Shown: piece after piece, positions 26,146 through 34,925 of the stretch
How positions within the stretch are numbered: position 1 is the first letter of the stretch
Layout of the letters: every line of letters starts with the position of its first letter
Origin: Roseovarius sp. THAF27
GTDB taxonomy: Bacteria; Pseudomonadota; Alphaproteobacteria; Rhodobacterales; Rhodobacteraceae
Length of the DNA stretch: 64,000 bases
Direction: 5' to 3'
Assembly (NCBI RefSeq): GCF_009363655.1
Contig: NZ_CP045393.1
Span: 4,092,001-4,156,000, forward strand
Notes under the pieces: generated by a model
Databases searched by the model: none
What the model was told of the DNA's origin: nothing
The model's input: only the letters and a program-made list of their open reading frames with translations
Translations under genes and position numbers: made by a program

Positions 26146-26972
26146 AAGCGGCTCTGATCCAGCTGAATTCGTCGGATCGCCCGGACGAGAACCTGACGGT
26201 CACGCAAGGTCTGATCGACGAGGCGGCGGCGGGTGGCGCCGGGTTCGTGCTGACCCCGGAAGTGACGAATTGCCTGTCTGCCAGCCGGACGCGGCAGAAG
26301 GAAGTGCTGCGCCACCAGGAGGACGATCCGACGCTCGCGGGCCTTCGGGAACAGGCGGAGCGGCTGGGGATCTGGGTGCTGATTGGGTCGATTGCGGTCA
26401 AGACGGATGATGCGGACGGTCGTTTTGCCAATCGCTCGTTTCTCATCGACCCCAGGGGCGGGATAGCGGCGTGGTATGACAAGATTCATATGTTCGACGT
26501 GAAGGTCTCCGAGACGGAGCAATATAGGGAATCGGCGGGCTATCGCCCCGGCGACCGGGGTGTGACGGCCAAGACGCCGTTTGGCACCGTGGGGATGACG
26601 GTTTGCTATGACCTGCGATTTCCCAAGCTGTACCGGCGGTTGGCGCAGGCCGGGGCGGAGATCCTGACGGTGCCGTCGGCCTTTGCCGTGCCCACTGGTG
26701 AGGCGCATTGGGAAACGCTGCTGCGGGCGCGGGCGATCGAGACGGGGTGCTATGTGCTGGCCCCGGCACAGACCGGCCAACATTCGGCCACGCGCGGCAA
26801 GGAACGCCGCACTTATGGGCATTCGCTGGCCCTGGGACCGTGGGGTGACGTATTGGCAGATGCCGGAACGGGCCCCGGTGTGGTATTCGTGGACGTGAAC
26901 CGGGACGAGGTGACCCAGGCACGGGCGCGGATACCGGCGGTAAACAGTGAGGTCGACATCACTTGGTCGTGA
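26142..26972 (+). CDS. Carbon-nitrogen hydrolase (Nit/omega-amidase family)
   Basis: The nitrilase-superfamily triad is readable: Glu40 in LTPEVTN, Lys114 in WYDKIHMFD, and the nucleophile Cys155 in MTVCYDLRFP. The 276-residue length and the region FANRSFLIDPRGG are typical of Nit1/Nit2-type omega-amidases and deaminated-glutathione amidases, which act as metabolite repair enzymes. The location directly after a glutaredoxin gene, with a 4-bp overlap, fits glutathione repair. The substrate remains an inference. A MarR gene overlaps the stop as GTGA. Confidence 0.87.
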   Translation: MKAALIQLNSSDRPDENLTVTQGLIDEAAAGGAGFVLTPEVTNCLSASRTRQKEVLRHQEDDPTLAGLREQAERLGIWVLIGSIAVKTDDADGRFANRSFLIDPRGGIAAWYDKIHMFDVKVSETEQYRESAGYRPGDRGVTAKTPFGTVGMTVCYDLRFPKLYRRLAQAGAEILTVPSAFAVPTGEAHWETLLRARAIETGCYVLAPAQTGQHSATRGKERRTYGHSLALGPWGDVLADAGTGPGVVFVDVNRDEVTQARARIPAVNSEVDITWS

Positions 26973-27418
26973 CAACGGATAACACGCTGCATTCGATTGC
27001 CGTTTCGCTGTTCAGCGAGGTTCTGGCGAACGAGCAGCTGATCCGGAGCCGGCTGAGCCGGGTGCTGCCGAAAGGCATGGAGATCTCGCATTTCTCGGTA
27101 CTGAATCACCTCGCGCGGGCCAATGGCGAGCGGAGCCCGGCGCAGCTGGCCAAGAGCTTTCACGTGACGCGCGGGGCGATGACCAACACGCTGAGCAAGC
27201 TGGAATGGGCGGGCTACGTGCATATCCGGCCCGACTGGGACGATGCGCGGCGCAAGATGGTGTCGATCAGCCCCGCCGGAACGCGGGCGCGGGATGCGGC
27301 GATTTCCGCGATCATGCCGCTGATCACCGAGGTGGTGAGCGAGCTGGGCGAGGGTAATGTGCGCGCCACCCTGCCCGTTCTGCGCGAGATGCGGGCGAAG
27401 CTGTCGGACGAAACCTAG
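26969..27418 (+). CDS. MarR-family transcriptional regulator
   Basis: A 149-residue winged-helix protein. The DNA-binding helices are SPAQLAKSFHVTRGAMTNTLSKLEWAGYV, with the wing RPDWDDARRKMVSISPAG. MarR proteins usually repress an adjacent gene and release DNA on binding a phenolic or oxidised ligand. The GTG at 26969 overlaps the upstream TGA. A TTG two codons earlier (26963) with GAGG before it is also possible. It ends 8 bp from ubiG on the other strand. The regulated genes are not evident. Confidence 0.85.
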   Translation: MTTDNTLHSIAVSLFSEVLANEQLIRSRLSRVLPKGMEISHFSVLNHLARANGERSPAQLAKSFHVTRGAMTNTLSKLEWAGYVHIRPDWDDARRKMVSISPAGTRARDAAISAIMPLITEVVSELGEGNVRATLPVLREMRAKLSDET

Positions 27419-27426
27419 ACTCTAAC

Positions 27427-28170
27427 TCAGGGCTTTACGCTGGTCGTGACGTAGTTCACGGCCAGGTCGCGGTCTGACAGGGACCACGACCAGCTTATCG
27501 GATTGAAGACGAACCCCTTGCGGTCGACCGGGTCGAGGCCGGCGTCGCGCAGAAGGTCGTAAAGCTCTTCCGGGGTGATGAACTTCTTCCAGTCATGGGT
27601 GCCCTTGGGCAGCCAGCGCATGATGAATTCCGCGCCGACGATGGCGGCGGCAAAGCTTTTGGCGGTGCGGTTAAGGGTGGAACAGATGTGCAGACCGCCC
27701 GGTTTCAGCAGGCGCTGGCAGGCGGTGAGATAGGTGGCGGGGTCGGCCACATGCTCGACCACTTCCATGTTCAGAACGACATCGAACTGCTCGCCCGACG
27801 CGGCGAGCGCCTCGGCGGTCGTGTTGCGGTAGTCGATGTCGAGGCCGGACTGTGCGGCGTGCACCTGTGCCACGGGAATGTTGCCCGCCGCCGCGTCGGC
27901 GCCGACGACGGTGGCGCCAAGGCGGGCCATCGGTTCGGCCAGCAGACCGCCGCCGCAGCCTATGTCCAGCAGGCGCAGGCCGGTGAAGGGTTTCGACGTT
28001 TTCAGGTCGCGGTCGAATTCCGCCGCGATCTGCGACGTGATGTAATCCAGACGACAGGGATTGAGCATGTGAAGCGGCTTGAACTTGCCGTTCGGGTCCC
28101 ACCATTCGGCGGCCATAGCCTCGAATTTGGCGACTTCATCGGTGTCGATCGTGGTCGAGTTGGGTTGCAT
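27427..28170 (-). CDS. ubiG: Ubiquinone biosynthesis O-methyltransferase UbiG
   Basis: UbiG performs both O-methylations of ubiquinone synthesis using SAM. The SAM loop [20 protein letters not shown], the [10 protein letters not shown] block and the [19 protein letters not shown] tail are family hallmarks. [19 protein letters not shown] at the N-terminus is also typical. I choose the second in-frame ATG at 28170 (247 aa) with GGAAC at the right distance. The first ATG at 28182 has no such site. It shares a very short intergenic region with the divergent pip gene. Confidence 0.95.
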   Translation of the reverse strand: MQPNSTTIDTDEVAKFEAMAAEWWDPNGKFKPLHMLNPCRLDYITSQIAAEFDRDLKTSKPFTGLRLLDIGCGGGLLAEPMARLGATVVGADAAAGNIPVAQVHAAQSGLDIDYRNTTAEALAASGEQFDVVLNMEVVEHVADPATYLTACQRLLKPGGLHICSTLNRTAKSFAAAIVGAEFIMRWLPKGTHDWKKFITPEELYDLLRDAGLDPVDRKGFVFNPISWSWSLSDRDLAVNYVTTSVKP

Positions 28171-28203
28171 TCCGCGTTCCATGTGCTCAATGTCTTGGAC
28201 GGT

Positions 28204-28211
28204 CTATATAG
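28204..28211. promoter_or_regulatory. Symmetric -10 element shared by ubiG and pip
   Basis: CTATATAG is its own reverse complement and lies midway in the gap between divergent ubiG and pip. It can act as a -10 in either direction, in which case pip would be nearly leaderless. No convincing -35 is visible for either gene. Confidence 0.3.
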
Positions 28212-28218
28212 GACATTC

Positions 28219-29193
28219 ATGGACAAGTTTTCGAGCCAAAAGAGCGCAGCGCAATTCCTGTATCCGTCGATCGAGCCGTTCGACCGGCGTATGATGGATG
28301 TGGGCGACGGACACACGATCTATGTGGAGCAGTCGGGCAATCCCGAGGGCACGCCCGTTGTGGTGCTGCATGGCGGGCCCGGTGGCGGGTGCAGCCCGGC
28401 GATGCGGCGCTACTTCGATCCGAACCATTACCGGATCGTCTTGTTCGACCAGCGCGGCTGTGGCCGGTCGAAGCCCCATGCGAGTGTCGAGGACAACACG
28501 ACCTGGCATCTGGTGGCGGATATCGAACGGATCCGGGATGCGCTGGGCATCGAGAGGTGGATCGTCTTTGGCGGAAGCTGGGGCGCGACGCTGGCGCTGA
28601 TCTACGGCCAGAGCCATCCGGAGGCGGTGGCGCATCTGGTGTTGCGTGGCGTCTTTACCATGACGCAGCGGGAGCTGGACTGGTTCTATGGTGGCGGCGC
28701 GGGGCGGTTCTGGCCCGAGACCTGGGCGAAGTTCCGGTCGCTGATCCCCGAGGATGAACAGGGTGACATGATCGGGGCCTATAACAAGCGCCTGTTTTCC
28801 GGCGACCGGGCCGAGGAGGTGCGGTTCGCCAAGGCGTGGAGCGCTTGGGAAAACGCGCTGGCCACGGTCAACTCCAACGGTCAGAGCGGCGACAGCCCGG
28901 CGGATTATGCCCGTGCTTTCGCACGGCTGGAGAACCATTACTTTCTGCATAACGGGTTCCTGGGTCAGGACGGCTATATCTATGACAACATGGACAAGCT
29001 GGCGGATACGCCCGGTGTGATCGTGCAGGGGCGTTACGACATGATCTGCCCGCCCGAGGCGGCGCACCGGCTGGCAGGGCTGTGGCCGAAAGGTGATCTG
29101 CGGATCATTCCGGTGGCGGGGCATGCGCTGTCCGAGCCGGGGATCAGTGCGGAACTGGTGAAGATTATGGACCGGATGGTGGCCGGTCGGTAG
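28219..29193 (+). CDS. pip: Proline iminopeptidase
   Basis: Pip removes N-terminal proline from peptides and is an alpha/beta hydrolase of peptidase family S33. The oxyanion motif HGGPGGGCSPAM, the strand FDQRGCGRSKPH, and the nucleophile elbow GGSWGATLAL are all present. The catalytic histidine lies in PVAGHALSEPG. The 324-residue length and the start MDKFSSQKSAAQFLYPSIEPF are typical of the family. The ATG at 28219 follows a short divergent gap with ubiG. A 65-bp repeat follows 21 bp after the stop. Confidence 0.94.
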   Translation: MDKFSSQKSAAQFLYPSIEPFDRRMMDVGDGHTIYVEQSGNPEGTPVVVLHGGPGGGCSPAMRRYFDPNHYRIVLFDQRGCGRSKPHASVEDNTTWHLVADIERIRDALGIERWIVFGGSWGATLALIYGQSHPEAVAHLVLRGVFTMTQRELDWFYGGGAGRFWPETWAKFRSLIPEDEQGDMIGAYNKRLFSGDRAEEVRFAKAWSAWENALATVNSNGQSGDSPADYARAFARLENHYFLHNGFLGQDGYIYDNMDKLADTPGVIVQGRYDMICPPEAAHRLAGLWPKGDLRIIPVAGHALSEPGISAELVKIMDRMVAGR

Positions 29194-29214
29194 CGGGCGG
29201 GGTCTTGGAGAGCC

Positions 29215-29279
29215 GTCATCCTCTGCCTTGAGCAGAGGATCTCTGACCCCGAGAGATCCCCGATCAAGTCGGGGATGAC
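29215..29279 (+). repeat. 65-bp cloverleaf-like intergenic repeat, copy 2
   Basis: It has the same architecture and length as copy 1, in the same orientation. GTCAT and ATGAC close it. Hairpin 1 is CCTCTGC / GCAGAGG with loop CTTGA, the centre is ATCTCT / AGAGAT, and hairpin 2 is CCCCGA / TCGGGG with loop TCAAG. Relative to copy 1, paired positions change together (G-C to C-G in both stems), so the folded form is under selection or is copied as a unit. Confidence 0.85.
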
Positions 29280-29321
29280 GGGTGTGGGAAAAGCTGACGT
29301 CTGCGCAACCTGCTTTCCCCC

Positions 29322-29350
29322 TTGCAGACTCAGCCTCTGAGTCGTATATC
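29322..29350 (+). promoter_or_regulatory. Candidate rimP-nusA-infB promoter
   Basis: TTGCAG, a spacer of exactly 17 bp and TATATC precede the operon. Transcription would begin near 29357, giving a leader of about 88 nt before the rimP ATG. This is among the better sigma-70-like pairs in the window. Confidence 0.55.
29327..29343. promoter_or_regulatory. Palindrome within the rimP promoter spacer
   Basis: GACTCAG and CTGAGTC are perfect 7-bp arms around CCT. The palindrome fills the space between the -35 and -10 hexamers, where a bound repressor would block polymerase or an activator could reshape the spacer. No known regulator is assigned to this sequence. Confidence 0.45.
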
Positions 29351-29356
29351 CCCTTT

Positions 29357-29444
29357 CAACAGCGGCGCGCTGGGGTCCACACCCGGCGCTCCACCGGGAA
29401 AGATCGACGGGCCGCGCGCCCGTTTTTTTGTGTTCGAAGGACCC
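29357..29444 (+). promoter_or_regulatory. Structured 5' leader of rimP-nusA-infB
   Basis: Three consecutive hairpins are readable in the predicted leader RNA: CAGCG-GCG-CGCTG (29360-29372), CCCGG with a 7-nt loop and CCGGG (29382-29398), and the terminator hairpin at 29407. The leader ends with GAAGGA and the rimP ATG at 29445. NusA is encoded in this operon and stimulates pausing and intrinsic termination, so a NusA-responsive leader is plausible. The same segment could instead yield a small stable RNA of about 70 nt. Confidence 0.45.
29407..29429 (+). terminator. Intrinsic terminator in the rimP leader
   Basis: ACGGGC and GCCCGT pair across a CGCGC loop, and seven consecutive T residues follow. 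The structure lies 15 bp before the rimP start and downstream of the only good promoter nearby, so it should truncate a fraction of operon transcripts. It is therefore likely to be regulatory rather than the terminator of pip, which ends over 200 bp upstream. Confidence 0.75.
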
Positions 29445-30017
29445 ATGAGCAACGACCTGATTGCAAAATCGTCGATGGATCGGCGGATCGCCGAGATCAT
29501 TACCCCTGTCATCGAGGACATGGGGTTCGAGCTGGTGCGCGTGCGTCTGATGGGCGGTAAGACCGCCACGTTGCAGATCATGGCCGAGCGGCCCGAGGGC
29601 GGTATCGAGGTGGATGAATGCGCCGAGATTTCCACCGCCATCAGCGCCGTGCTGGACGTGGAAGACCCGATCGTTGATGAGTACACGCTGGAAGTGTCCA
29701 GCCCCGGCATCGACCGGCCGCTGACCCGGCTGAAGGATTTCGACGAGTTCGAGGGCTACGAGGCGAAGCTGGAGACTCACGAGCTGATCGACGGGCGCAA
29801 GCGGTTCAAGGGTGTCCTGACCGGGACCGAGGGCGGCGAGGTGCTGATTAACGTCGAGGAAGGCACGATCGGGCTGCATTTCGACTGGTTGGCGGATGCC
29901 AAGCTGGTGCTGACCGATGAGCTGATCAAGGACATGCTGAAGGCGCGCAAGGAAGCGGGCGTTCTGAACGAAGACAATTTTGACGACATAGAGACTGACT
30001 CGTCCGAGGAGACCTGA
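29445..30017 (+). CDS. rimP: Ribosome maturation factor RimP
   Basis: RimP assists 30S subunit maturation. The protein has the N-terminal domain ([21 protein letters not shown]) and the middle block with [20 protein letters not shown], the family signature. A C-terminal SH3-like domain follows. The frame opens upstream through the leader, but the ATG at 29445 has GAAGGA before it and gives a normal 190-residue protein. nusA begins 4 bp after its stop, in the conserved operon. Confidence 0.94.
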   Translation: MSNDLIAKSSMDRRIAEIITPVIEDMGFELVRVRLMGGKTATLQIMAERPEGGIEVDECAEISTAISAVLDVEDPIVDEYTLEVSSPGIDRPLTRLKDFDEFEGYEAKLETHELIDGRKRFKGVLTGTEGGEVLINVEEGTIGLHFDWLADAKLVLTDELIKDMLKARKEAGVLNEDNFDDIETDSSEET

Positions 30018-30021
30018 GACA

Positions 30022-31653
30022 ATGGCTATTACCTCTGCCAACCAGCTTGAGCTTTTGCAGACCGCCGAGGCGGTGGCGCGGGAGAAGATGATCGACCCCG
30101 GCCTTGTGATCGAGGCGATGGAAGAGAGCCTCTCGCGCGCGGCCAAGAGCCGGTACGGCGCCGAAATGGACATTCGCGTCAGCATCGACCGCAAGACCGG
30201 CAAGGCGACGTTCACCCGCGTGCGCACGGTGGTCGAGGACGAGGAGCTGGAGAATTACCAGGCGGAGTTCACCGTCGAGCAGGCCAAGCAATACCTGGAC
30301 GATCCAAAGGTCGGTGACACCTTCGTCGAGGAAGTGCCGCCGGTGGACATGGGCCGGATCGCCGCGCAGAGCGCCAAGCAGGTGATTCTGCAGAAGGTGC
30401 GGGAGGCCGAGCGCGACCGCCAGTACGAGGAATTCAAGGACCGGGCCGGCACGATCATCAACGGCGTGGTCAAGCGCGAGGAATACGGCAACGTCATCGT
30501 CGACGTGGGTGCCGGGGAGGCGATCCTGCGCCGGAACGAGAAGATCGGGCGCGAGAGCTATCGCCCGAACGACCGGATCCGGTGCTACATCAAGGATGTG
30601 CGCCGCGAAGCCCGTGGGCCGCAGATCTTCCTGAGCCGCACGGCGCCGGAATTCATGGCGGAGCTGTTCAAGATGGAAGTGCCGGAGATCTATGACGGCA
30701 TCATCGAGATCAAGGCCGTGGCCCGTGATCCGGGCAGCCGCGCCAAGATCGCGGTCATCTCCTATGACAACTCGATCGACCCGGTGGGCGCCTGTGTGGG
30801 TATGCGCGGCAGCCGCGTGCAAGCCGTGGTGAACGAGCTGCAGGGCGAGAAGATCGACATCATCCCGTGGAACGAGGACCAGCCGACCTTCCTGGTGAAC
30901 GCGCTGCAGCCCGCCGAGGTGAGCAAGGTGGTTCTGGACGAGGAAGCCGAGCGCATCGAGGTCGTGGTGCCGGAAGACCAGCTGTCGCTGGCCATCGGTC
31001 GCCGCGGTCAGAATGTGCGGCTGGCGAGCCAGCTGACCAACCTTGATATCGACATCATGACCGAGGCCGAGGACAGCGAGCGCCGTCAGAAGGAATTCGA
31101 GGAGCGCACGAAGCTGTTCATGGACACGCTGGACCTGGACGAGTTCTTTGCCCAGCTTCTGGTGTCGGAAGGCTTTACCAACCTCGACGAGGTCGCCTAT
31201 GTCGAGATCGACGAGCTGCTGGTGATCGACGGCGTGGACGAGGACACCGCCAACGAATTGCAGGCGCGCGCTCGTGACGTTCTGGAAGCACAGGCCAAGG
31301 AAGCGCTGGAGAAGGCCCGCGCGCTGGGTGCCGAGGACAGCCTTATTGAATTCGAGGGCCTGACACCCCAGATGGTACAGGCACTGGCCGAGGATGGCGT
31401 GAAGACGCTGGAAGACTTCGCCACCTGCGCCGACTGGGAACTGGCGGGCGGCTGGACCACCGTGGACGGCGAGCGCGTCAAGGACGATGGCGTTCTGGAA
31501 CCTTTTGAAGTGTCGCTGGAAGAGGCGCAGGACCTGGTGATGACCGCACGCGTCATGCTGGGCTGGGTCGATCCGGCGGATCTTGAGCCCGAGGCAGAGG
31601 CCGAAGACGGCGAAGAGTCCGAAGGCGGCACCGCAGAGGAGGCCGAGGCCTGA
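30022..31653 (+). CDS. nusA: Transcription termination/antitermination factor NusA
   Basis: NusA binds RNA polymerase, promotes pausing and termination, and takes part in antitermination complexes. The order of domains is N-terminal polymerase-binding domain (1-130), S1 domain ([25 protein letters not shown]), two KH domains ([19 protein letters not shown] and [17 protein letters not shown]), and C-terminal acidic repeats with helix-hairpin-helix-like units ([16 protein letters not shown] segment and [20 protein letters not shown]). The last 20 residues are glutamate-rich. At 543 residues it resembles other alphaproteobacterial NusA proteins. A perfect hairpin spans its stop codon. Confidence 0.96.
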   Translation: MAITSANQLELLQTAEAVAREKMIDPGLVIEAMEESLSRAAKSRYGAEMDIRVSIDRKTGKATFTRVRTVVEDEELENYQAEFTVEQAKQYLDDPKVGDTFVEEVPPVDMGRIAAQSAKQVILQKVREAERDRQYEEFKDRAGTIINGVVKREEYGNVIVDVGAGEAILRRNEKIGRESYRPNDRIRCYIKDVRREARGPQIFLSRTAPEFMAELFKMEVPEIYDGIIEIKAVARDPGSRAKIAVISYDNSIDPVGACVGMRGSRVQAVVNELQGEKIDIIPWNEDQPTFLVNALQPAEVSKVVLDEEAERIEVVVPEDQLSLAIGRRGQNVRLASQLTNLDIDIMTEAEDSERRQKEFEERTKLFMDTLDLDEFFAQLLVSEGFTNLDEVAYVEIDELLVIDGVDEDTANELQARARDVLEAQAKEALEKARALGAEDSLIEFEGLTPQMVQALAEDGVKTLEDFATCADWELAGGWTTVDGERVKDDGVLEPFEVSLEEAQDLVMTARVMLGWVDPADLEPEAEAEDGEESEGGTAEEAEA

Positions 31654-31666
31654 TGCGTCAGGCCTC
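31645..31666 (+). other. Perfect 9-bp hairpin over the nusA stop codon
   Basis: GAGGCCTGA and TCAGGCCTC are complementary around a TGCG loop, with the nusA stop inside the left arm. No T-tract follows, so it is not an intrinsic terminator. It lies 13 bp before the start of the next gene and could affect re-initiation, RNA decay or processing between nusA and the YlxR gene. Confidence 0.55.
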
Positions 31667-31678
31667 GTAGGCGTTGAT

Positions 31679-32302
31679 ATGGGGCGCGGTGGGCAGCCCA
31701 AGGACCGGACGAATGGTCCCGAGCGCAAGTGCATTGCCACGGGCGAAGTGCGCCCGAAGCATGGGTTGATTCGGTTTGCCATAAGTCCCGAGGGGCAGGT
31801 TGTGCCGGACATCCTGGAGAAGCTGCCGGGCCGGGGCATCTGGGTGAGTTCGACGCGGCAGGCGCTGGAGACGGCCGTGAAGAAGGGCCTGTTTTCGCGC
31901 AGCGCCAAGCAGAGCGTCACGGTGCCCGACGGCCTGGTCGAACAGGTCGAGGCGATGCTTGCGCGGCGGGTCGTGGAACTGCTGAGCTTGGCGCGCAAGG
32001 GCGGACAGGCGGTGGCCGGGTACGAGAAGGTCAAGGACTGGCTGGCCAAGGAAGAGGCCGAGGTCCTGATCCAGGCCAGCGACGGTTCGGCGCGCGGGAA
32101 GACGAAACTGAGCACGCCCTATGGCGGCAGCTGGATCGGCTGGATCACCGCCGATGAGCTGGGCCAGGCATTCGGGCGTGAAACAAGCATCCACGCCGCA
32201 CTCGCGGCTGGCGGTTTGTGCGAACGTGTTGTAGAGGAGGCGGCAAGACTCAAGGGCTTGCGCGTCACGGACGGGGACCGACCCCGCCGGAAAGGAAGTT
32301 GA
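31679..32302 (+). CDS. YlxR-type RNA-binding protein fused to an L7Ae-like domain
   Basis: A 207-residue protein joins two domains that are separate genes (YlxR and YlxQ) in Firmicutes. Residues 1-90 are the YlxR domain with PERKCIATGEVRPKHGLIRF and PGRGIWVS motifs. Residues 95-200 resemble an L7Ae-type RNA-binding domain (LLSLARKGGQAVAGYEKVKD, LIQASDGSARGK). Bacillus YlxR modulates RNase P. The role of the fused form in alphaproteobacteria is unknown. The frame opens upstream inside nusA, but the ATG at 31679 gives the homologous start MGRGGQPKDR. infB follows after 5 bp. Confidence 0.85.
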   Translation: MGRGGQPKDRTNGPERKCIATGEVRPKHGLIRFAISPEGQVVPDILEKLPGRGIWVSSTRQALETAVKKGLFSRSAKQSVTVPDGLVEQVEAMLARRVVELLSLARKGGQAVAGYEKVKDWLAKEEAEVLIQASDGSARGKTKLSTPYGGSWIGWITADELGQAFGRETSIHAALAAGGLCERVVEEAARLKGLRVTDGDRPRRKGS

Positions 32303-32307
32303 GATAG

Positions 32308-34806
32308 ATGAGCGACAACGACGGAAAGAAAACTCTGGGTGTACGTGGTGGCGGTCCTCGGTCGGGGAACGTGAAGCAGAGCTTCAGCCATGGCCGCACC
32401 AAGAACGTCGTGGTGGAAACCAAGCGCAAGCGGATCGTGAAACCGAAACCCGGTGCCGCGGCGCCTGCGCCGGGTGGCGCCAAGCCGGGTGCAGCCGGAG
32501 CAGGATCGAAACGCCCGGCGGGGATCTCCGACGAGGAGATGGAACGCCGGATGAGGGCGCTTGCCGCCGCGAAGGAACGCGAGTCGGAGGAAGCCGCGCA
32601 GCGTGAGGCCGAAGAGCGTGAGCGCGAGGAAGAGAAGATGCGCCGCCGCGAGGAGGCCGAGGCCAAGGAGCGCGAACAGCGCGAGGCCGAGGAACGCGCC
32701 AAGGCGAAGGCCGACGAGGAAGAGCGCAAGAAGCGCGAAGCAGCGGACGCCGCCAAGCAGGCTGCGGCCGCCGCCGCCGCACCGCCGGCCGAAGATCAGC
32801 AGACCCGCCCTGCCAAGCAGGCGCCCCGCAGCAAGGCGCCCGAGCGCGACCAGCGTGGCGACGATGGCCGTGGCAAGGGCAAGGGCCGTGGCGACGATGG
32901 TGGCCGTCGGGCCGGCAAGCTGACGCTGAACCAGGCGCTGTCGGGTGGCGAAGGCGGCCGGCAGAAATCCATGGCGGCGATGAAGCGCAAGCAGGAGCGT
33001 GCGCGGCAAAAGGCCATGGGTGGCGCGCAGGAGCGTGAAAAGGTCGTGCGCGACGTGCAGGTGCCCGAGGCGATCGTGGTCAGCGAGCTGGCCAACCGTA
33101 TGGCCGAGCGCGTGGGCGACGTGGTCAAGGCGCTGATGAACAACGGCATGATGGTCACGCAGAACCAGTCGATCGACGCCGATACGGCCGAACTGATCGT
33201 CGAGGAATTCGGCCATCGTATCGTCCGGGTCAGCGATTCGGATGTTGAGGACGTGATCGATTCGGTTGAGGACAAGGAAGCCGACCTGATGCCGCGTCCG
33301 CCGGTGATCACCATCATGGGTCACGTGGACCACGGCAAGACGTCGCTGCTGGACGCGATTCGCGACGCCAAGGTGGTGGCCGGCGAGGCCGGGGGCATCA
33401 CCCAGCATATTGGCGCCTACCAGGTGACGACCGACAGCGGTGCCGTGCTGAGCTTCCTCGATACGCCGGGTCACGCCGCGTTCACCAGCATGCGGGCCCG
33501 TGGCGCGCAGGTGACGGATATCGTGGTTCTGGTGGTGGCTGCCGACGATTCGGTGATGCCGCAGACCATCGAGGCGATCAACCACGCCAAGGCCGCCAAG
33601 GTGCCGATGATCGTGGCGATCAACAAGTGCGACAAGCCCGAGGCGAACCCCGACAAGGTGCGCACCGAGCTGTTGCAGCACGAAGTGATCGTCGAGGCGA
33701 TGTCGGGCGACGTGCAGGATGTCGAGGTGTCGGCCCAGACGGGTCAGGGCCTGGATGAACTGCTGGAAGCCATCGCGCTGCAATCCGAGATCCTGGAGCT
33801 GAAAGCGAACCCGGACCGCGCCGCCGAAGGTGCGGTGATCGAGGCGCAGCTGGATGTGGGCCGTGGCCCTGTCGCGACGGTTCTGGTGCAGCGCGGCACG
33901 TTGAAACAGGGCGATATCTTCGTCGTGGGCGAGCAGTATGGCAAGGTCCGTGCGCTGATCAACGACCGGGGCGAGCGCGTGCAGGAAGCCGGGCCGTCGG
34001 TGCCTGTCGAGGTTCTTGGCCTCAACGGAACACCCGAGGCGGGCGATGTTCTGAACGTCGTGAAATCCGAAGGTCAGGCCCGTGAGATCGCCGAGTACCG
34101 CGAGAAGGCCGCGAAGGAAAAACGCGCGGCAGCCGGTGCCGGGACCACGCTCGAACAGCTTCTGGCGCAGGCCAAGGAGAACGAGAACGTCAAGGAACTT
34201 CCGATCCTGATGAAGGCCGACGTGCAGGGCTCTGCCGAGGCGATCGTTCAGGCGATGGAGAAGATCGGCAACGACGAGGTGCGCGTGCGCGTGCTGCATT
34301 CGGGCGTGGGCGCGATCACCGAATCCGATATCGGCCTGGCCGAAGCATCGGGTGCCCCCGTGATCGGCTTCAACGTGCGGGCCAACGCGCCGGCGCGGAA
34401 CAGTGCCAACCAGAAGGGTGTCGAGATCCGCTATTACAGCGTGATCTATGACCTGGTGGATGACGTGAAGGCGGCCGCGAGCGGTCTGCTGGGTGCCGAG
34501 ATCCGCGAGAACTTCATCGGCTATGCCGAGATCCGGGAGGTCTTCAAGGTCACCGGGGTCGGCAAGGTTGCGGGCTGTCTGGTGACCGAGGGTGTTGCCC
34601 GCCGGTCGGCCGGTGTGCGCCTGCTGCGCGAAGACGTGGTTATCCACGAAGGCACGCTGAAGACGCTGAAGCGCTTCAAGGACGAAGTGTCGGAGGTTCA
34701 GTCGGGCCAGGAATGCGGCATGGCGTTCGAGAAATACGAGGACATTCGCGAAGGCGACGTCATTGAGATCTTTGAGCGCGAGGAAGTCGAGCGGAACCTC
34801 GACTGA
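32308..34806 (+). CDS. infB: Translation initiation factor IF-2
   Basis: IF-2 is the GTPase that delivers initiator tRNA to the 30S subunit and promotes subunit joining. The 832-residue protein has a long charged N-terminus (about 1-250) rich in glutamate, arginine and alanine, then the G domain with [22 protein letters not shown] and NKCDKPEAN, then the C-terminal beta-barrels and the fMet-tRNA-binding C2 domain. AAGGAAG precedes the ATG. A terminator follows 24 bp after the stop, ending the rimP-nusA-YlxR-infB unit. Confidence 0.97.
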   Translation: MSDNDGKKTLGVRGGGPRSGNVKQSFSHGRTKNVVVETKRKRIVKPKPGAAAPAPGGAKPGAAGAGSKRPAGISDEEMERRMRALAAAKERESEEAAQREAEEREREEEKMRRREEAEAKEREQREAEERAKAKADEEERKKREAADAAKQAAAAAAAPPAEDQQTRPAKQAPRSKAPERDQRGDDGRGKGKGRGDDGGRRAGKLTLNQALSGGEGGRQKSMAAMKRKQERARQKAMGGAQEREKVVRDVQVPEAIVVSELANRMAERVGDVVKALMNNGMMVTQNQSIDADTAELIVEEFGHRIVRVSDSDVEDVIDSVEDKEADLMPRPPVITIMGHVDHGKTSLLDAIRDAKVVAGEAGGITQHIGAYQVTTDSGAVLSFLDTPGHAAFTSMRARGAQVTDIVVLVVAADDSVMPQTIEAINHAKAAKVPMIVAINKCDKPEANPDKVRTELLQHEVIVEAMSGDVQDVEVSAQTGQGLDELLEAIALQSEILELKANPDRAAEGAVIEAQLDVGRGPVATVLVQRGTLKQGDIFVVGEQYGKVRALINDRGERVQEAGPSVPVEVLGLNGTPEAGDVLNVVKSEGQAREIAEYREKAAKEKRAAAGAGTTLEQLLAQAKENENVKELPILMKADVQGSAEAIVQAMEKIGNDEVRVRVLHSGVGAITESDIGLAEASGAPVIGFNVRANAPARNSANQKGVEIRYYSVIYDLVDDVKAAASGLLGAEIRENFIGYAEIREVFKVTGVGKVAGCLVTEGVARRSAGVRLLREDVVIHEGTLKTLKRFKDEVSEVQSGQECGMAFEKYEDIREGDVIEIFEREEVERNLD

Positions 34807-34830
34807 GCCGTGTCAGAGACTGTTTTCGGG

Positions 34831-34859
34831 AAAGGGCGGCCTGATGGGTCGCCCTTTTT
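34831..34859 (+). terminator. Intrinsic terminator of the infB operon
   Basis: AAAGGGCG pairs with CGCCCTTT, with further G-T and C-G pairs inside, and a run of T residues follows. It is a strong terminator 24 bp past the infB stop. Confidence 0.85.
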
Positions 34860-34871
34860 CATGTGCTGGAC

Positions 34872-34920
34872 CCAAGTCTTTTCTGAAAAGACTTGGCAAA
34901 AGCTTTCTGAAAGCTTTTGC
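34872..34920. repeat. Two abutting perfect palindromes with identical CTG loops
   Basis: CCAAGTCTTTT and AAAAGACTTGG surround CTG (34872-34896). GCAAAAGCTTT and AAAGCTTTTGC surround a second CTG (34896-34920), sharing one G. Each arm is 11 bp and perfectly complementary. The pair lies between the infB terminator and the end of mutT on the other strand. T- and A-rich arms mean it could stop transcription from both directions, but such symmetry and identical loops look more like a repeat family. Confidence 0.65.
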
Positions 34921-34925
34921 GGCGT

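Noticed and set aside
29360..29429. Small RNA gene upstream of rimP
   Set aside because: It is possible, but the segment is better explained as the operon leader. It is recorded as a leader, not as a separate RNA gene.
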